From JAKEFM01 sp035695825 (GTDB lineage Bacteria; Planctomycetota; UBA1135; JAKEFM01): 64,000 nt of DNA. The notes beneath the pieces were generated by a model. It was not told the DNA's origin. It saw only the letters and a list, made by a program, of their open reading frames with translations, and did not search any database. A program made the translations under genes and the position numbers. Location of the stretch: positions 1 through 64,000 of the forward strand of contig DASRRH010000003.1 of assembly GCA_035695825.1 (NCBI GenBank), given 5' to 3'. Of this stretch, positions 63,106 to 64,000 are shown in pieces (within the stretch, counting starts at the first letter, position 1; each line of letters starts with the position of its first letter).

Positions 63106-63819
63106 ATGGAACAAGCCTTCGGCTCGCCGCGTCCGTCGGGCGGAGGCCGACGCTTGGCCGACGACGAGCGGGACCCCTGGCTCGAGGCGCTTCTCGACGC
63201 CGCGCGGCGCGGCGACCGGGCCGAGTTCGATCGGCTCTTCGTCCGATGCCAGAGAATCATCCTCCGATCCGTGGAGCGGCAGATGGGCCGCCGGCTCCGG
63301 AAAAGGGAGTCGCCCGAGGACGTCGCGCAGGAGGTCCAGATCGCCGCCTTCCCCAAGCTGGCGGAGGCGGACTTCCCGAACCTCGCCGCCTTCCACGCCT
63401 GGATCGACATGCTCGTCTTCCACACCCTGGTCGACGACGACCGCCGGGAGTTCGGGCCGACGCGGGGGATCTCGCCCCGCTCTCTCGAGGACACGACGCC
63501 GGGGAAGGACGGCGACGACGTCTGGCTCCGCGACGAGGTTGAGGCCGACCAATTGACTCCCTCGAAGGACGCGGCGAGGCGGGAGGAGATCGGCGGCCTC
63601 GAACGTCTCCTCGAGAGAATCCCCCCGGAGCACCGCGAGATCCTGCGGATGGCCCACTTCGAGTGGCTCGAGGTCGAGGAGATCTCCGCGCGGACCGGCC
63701 GGAGCGAGGAGGCGGTGAAGAAGGCGATCGCCCGGGGCTACGAGGCCTGCCGCAAGGTCCTCGGCCTCGGAAGGGGGGGATCCGGTGGAGCCTCGGAGGG
63801 AAACGGCCGTGGAGCCTGA
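63106..63819 (+). CDS. RNA polymerase sigma-70 family (ECF-like) sigma factor
   Basis: 237 residues. Region 2 is DRAEFDRLFVRCQRIILRSVERQMG with ESPEDVAQEVQIAAF and FHAWIDMLVFHTLVDDDRRE. Region 4 is LLERIPPEHREILRMAHFEWLEVEEISARTGRSEEAVKKAIARG. This RE(S/P)xEDVAQEV type is common in planctomycetes, where such factors pair with Ser/Thr kinases. The downstream gene starts inside its 3' end (11-bp overlap), so a shared signalling unit is likely. Confidence 0.88.
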   Translation: MEQAFGSPRPSGGGRRLADDERDPWLEALLDAARRGDRAEFDRLFVRCQRIILRSVERQMGRRLRKRESPEDVAQEVQIAAFPKLAEADFPNLAAFHAWIDMLVFHTLVDDDRREFGPTRGISPRSLEDTTPGKDGDDVWLRDEVEADQLTPSKDAARREEIGGLERLLERIPPEHREILRMAHFEWLEVEEISARTGRSEEAVKKAIARGYEACRKVLGLGRGGSGGASEGNGRGA

Positions 63820-64000
63820 AGGGGACTTCGAGTCGATCCTCGCCGAGATCACCGACCGTCGCGCGCGGGGGGAGGAGCCGAGGCTCGAGGAGTACGCCGC
63901 CCGCCATCCCGCCCACCGCGAGGCCCTCGAGGAGCACTTCGAGACGGTCGAGGCCCTCGACCGGATGTTCCGGGGGGACGCGCCCCCGAAGCGCGGGAGG
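63809..64000 (+). CDS. Probable Ser/Thr protein kinase, N-terminus (runs off the window)
   Basis: Only 64 codons are present. The GTG at 63809 has GGAGGG at 63795-63800; a GTG at 63785 is the alternative. The fragment reads EPEGDFESILAEITDRR, EEPRLEEYAARHPAHREALEEHF and ALDRMFRGD. This resembles the short acidic leader seen before the kinase domain in planctomycete Ser/Thr kinases that follow an ECF sigma factor (a 'YxxxHPxxxxxLxxxF' segment). The kinase domain itself lies beyond the edge, so the call rests on context. Confidence 0.6.
   Translation, partial: MEPEGDFESILAEITDRRARGEEPRLEEYAARHPAHREALEEHFETVEALDRMFRGDAPPKRGR

Overview
This window is very GC-rich bacterial DNA, densely coded on both strands. 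Third codon positions are almost always G or C, starts are often GTG, and gene ends commonly overlap as ATGA or GTGA. Several features point to a member of the Planctomycetota or a close relative, probably one known only from environmental DNA: many secreted FG-GAP and CRTAC1 proteins, a recurring C-terminal domain on secreted proteins, a sigma factor followed directly by a kinase-like gene, an ECF sigma factor with a FecR-like membrane protein, and multihaem cytochromes. This placement is inferred from gene content. There is no rRNA or other marker gene.

Layout. 1-6.7 kb holds metabolic and secreted single genes: the end of an isocitrate/isopropylmalate dehydrogenase-type gene, a PurD-like ATP-grasp protein, an O-methyltransferase, a secreted metallo-beta-lactamase-fold protein with a lamin-tail-like region, an HD hydrolase and an MddA-like methyltransferase. 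6.7-7.4 kb is non-coding and carries three 12-bp palindromes exactly 30 bp apart. 7.4-9.5 kb holds an HtrA-type protease and a two-gene toxin-antitoxin-like pair. 9.6-18.5 kb is a redox and surface block: a five-haem cytochrome coupled to a CRTAC1 lipoprotein, then a di-haem oxidoreductase, a vanadium haloperoxidase-like enzyme and a beta-barrel protein. 18.5-30.7 kb holds a GT-C/GT2 glycosyltransferase pair, an NtrC-type two-component system, a TMEM175-like channel, a FG-GAP lipoprotein, a patatin and small proteins. 30.8-42.7 kb holds a CHAT-TPR protein, a glutaredoxin with an in-frame TGA, a permease, a TlpA-like protein, NAD synthetase, and a hydrolase gene split by a complete IS1634-type element. 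42.7-49.6 kb is a run of secreted proteins, including a probable copper-radical oxidase. 49.7-57.5 kb holds a MATE exporter, an HDOD protein, an ECF sigma/FecR pair, a metal-binding lipoprotein with an in-frame TGA, an OYE-family enzyme and a radical-SAM enzyme. 57.6-62.8 kb is a TolC / membrane-fusion / MacB-type efflux operon. It is followed by a possible structured RNA with a strong terminator, then a sigma factor and the start of a kinase-like gene.

The main discovery is two independent selenoprotein candidates: a glutaredoxin (33745-33984) with a U-P-G-C active site, and a lipoprotein heavy-metal-associated (HMA) domain (54499-54828) with a U-G-G-C metal site. In each, TGA replaces the first Cys of the CxxC motif. 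Each has a hairpin of bacterial SECIS geometry directly after the TGA, and each is intact to a normal stop. In the glutaredoxin, the hairpin codons also depart from the window's usual codon choice. Together they suggest that this organism decodes UGA as selenocysteine and uses it in thiol redox and metal handling.
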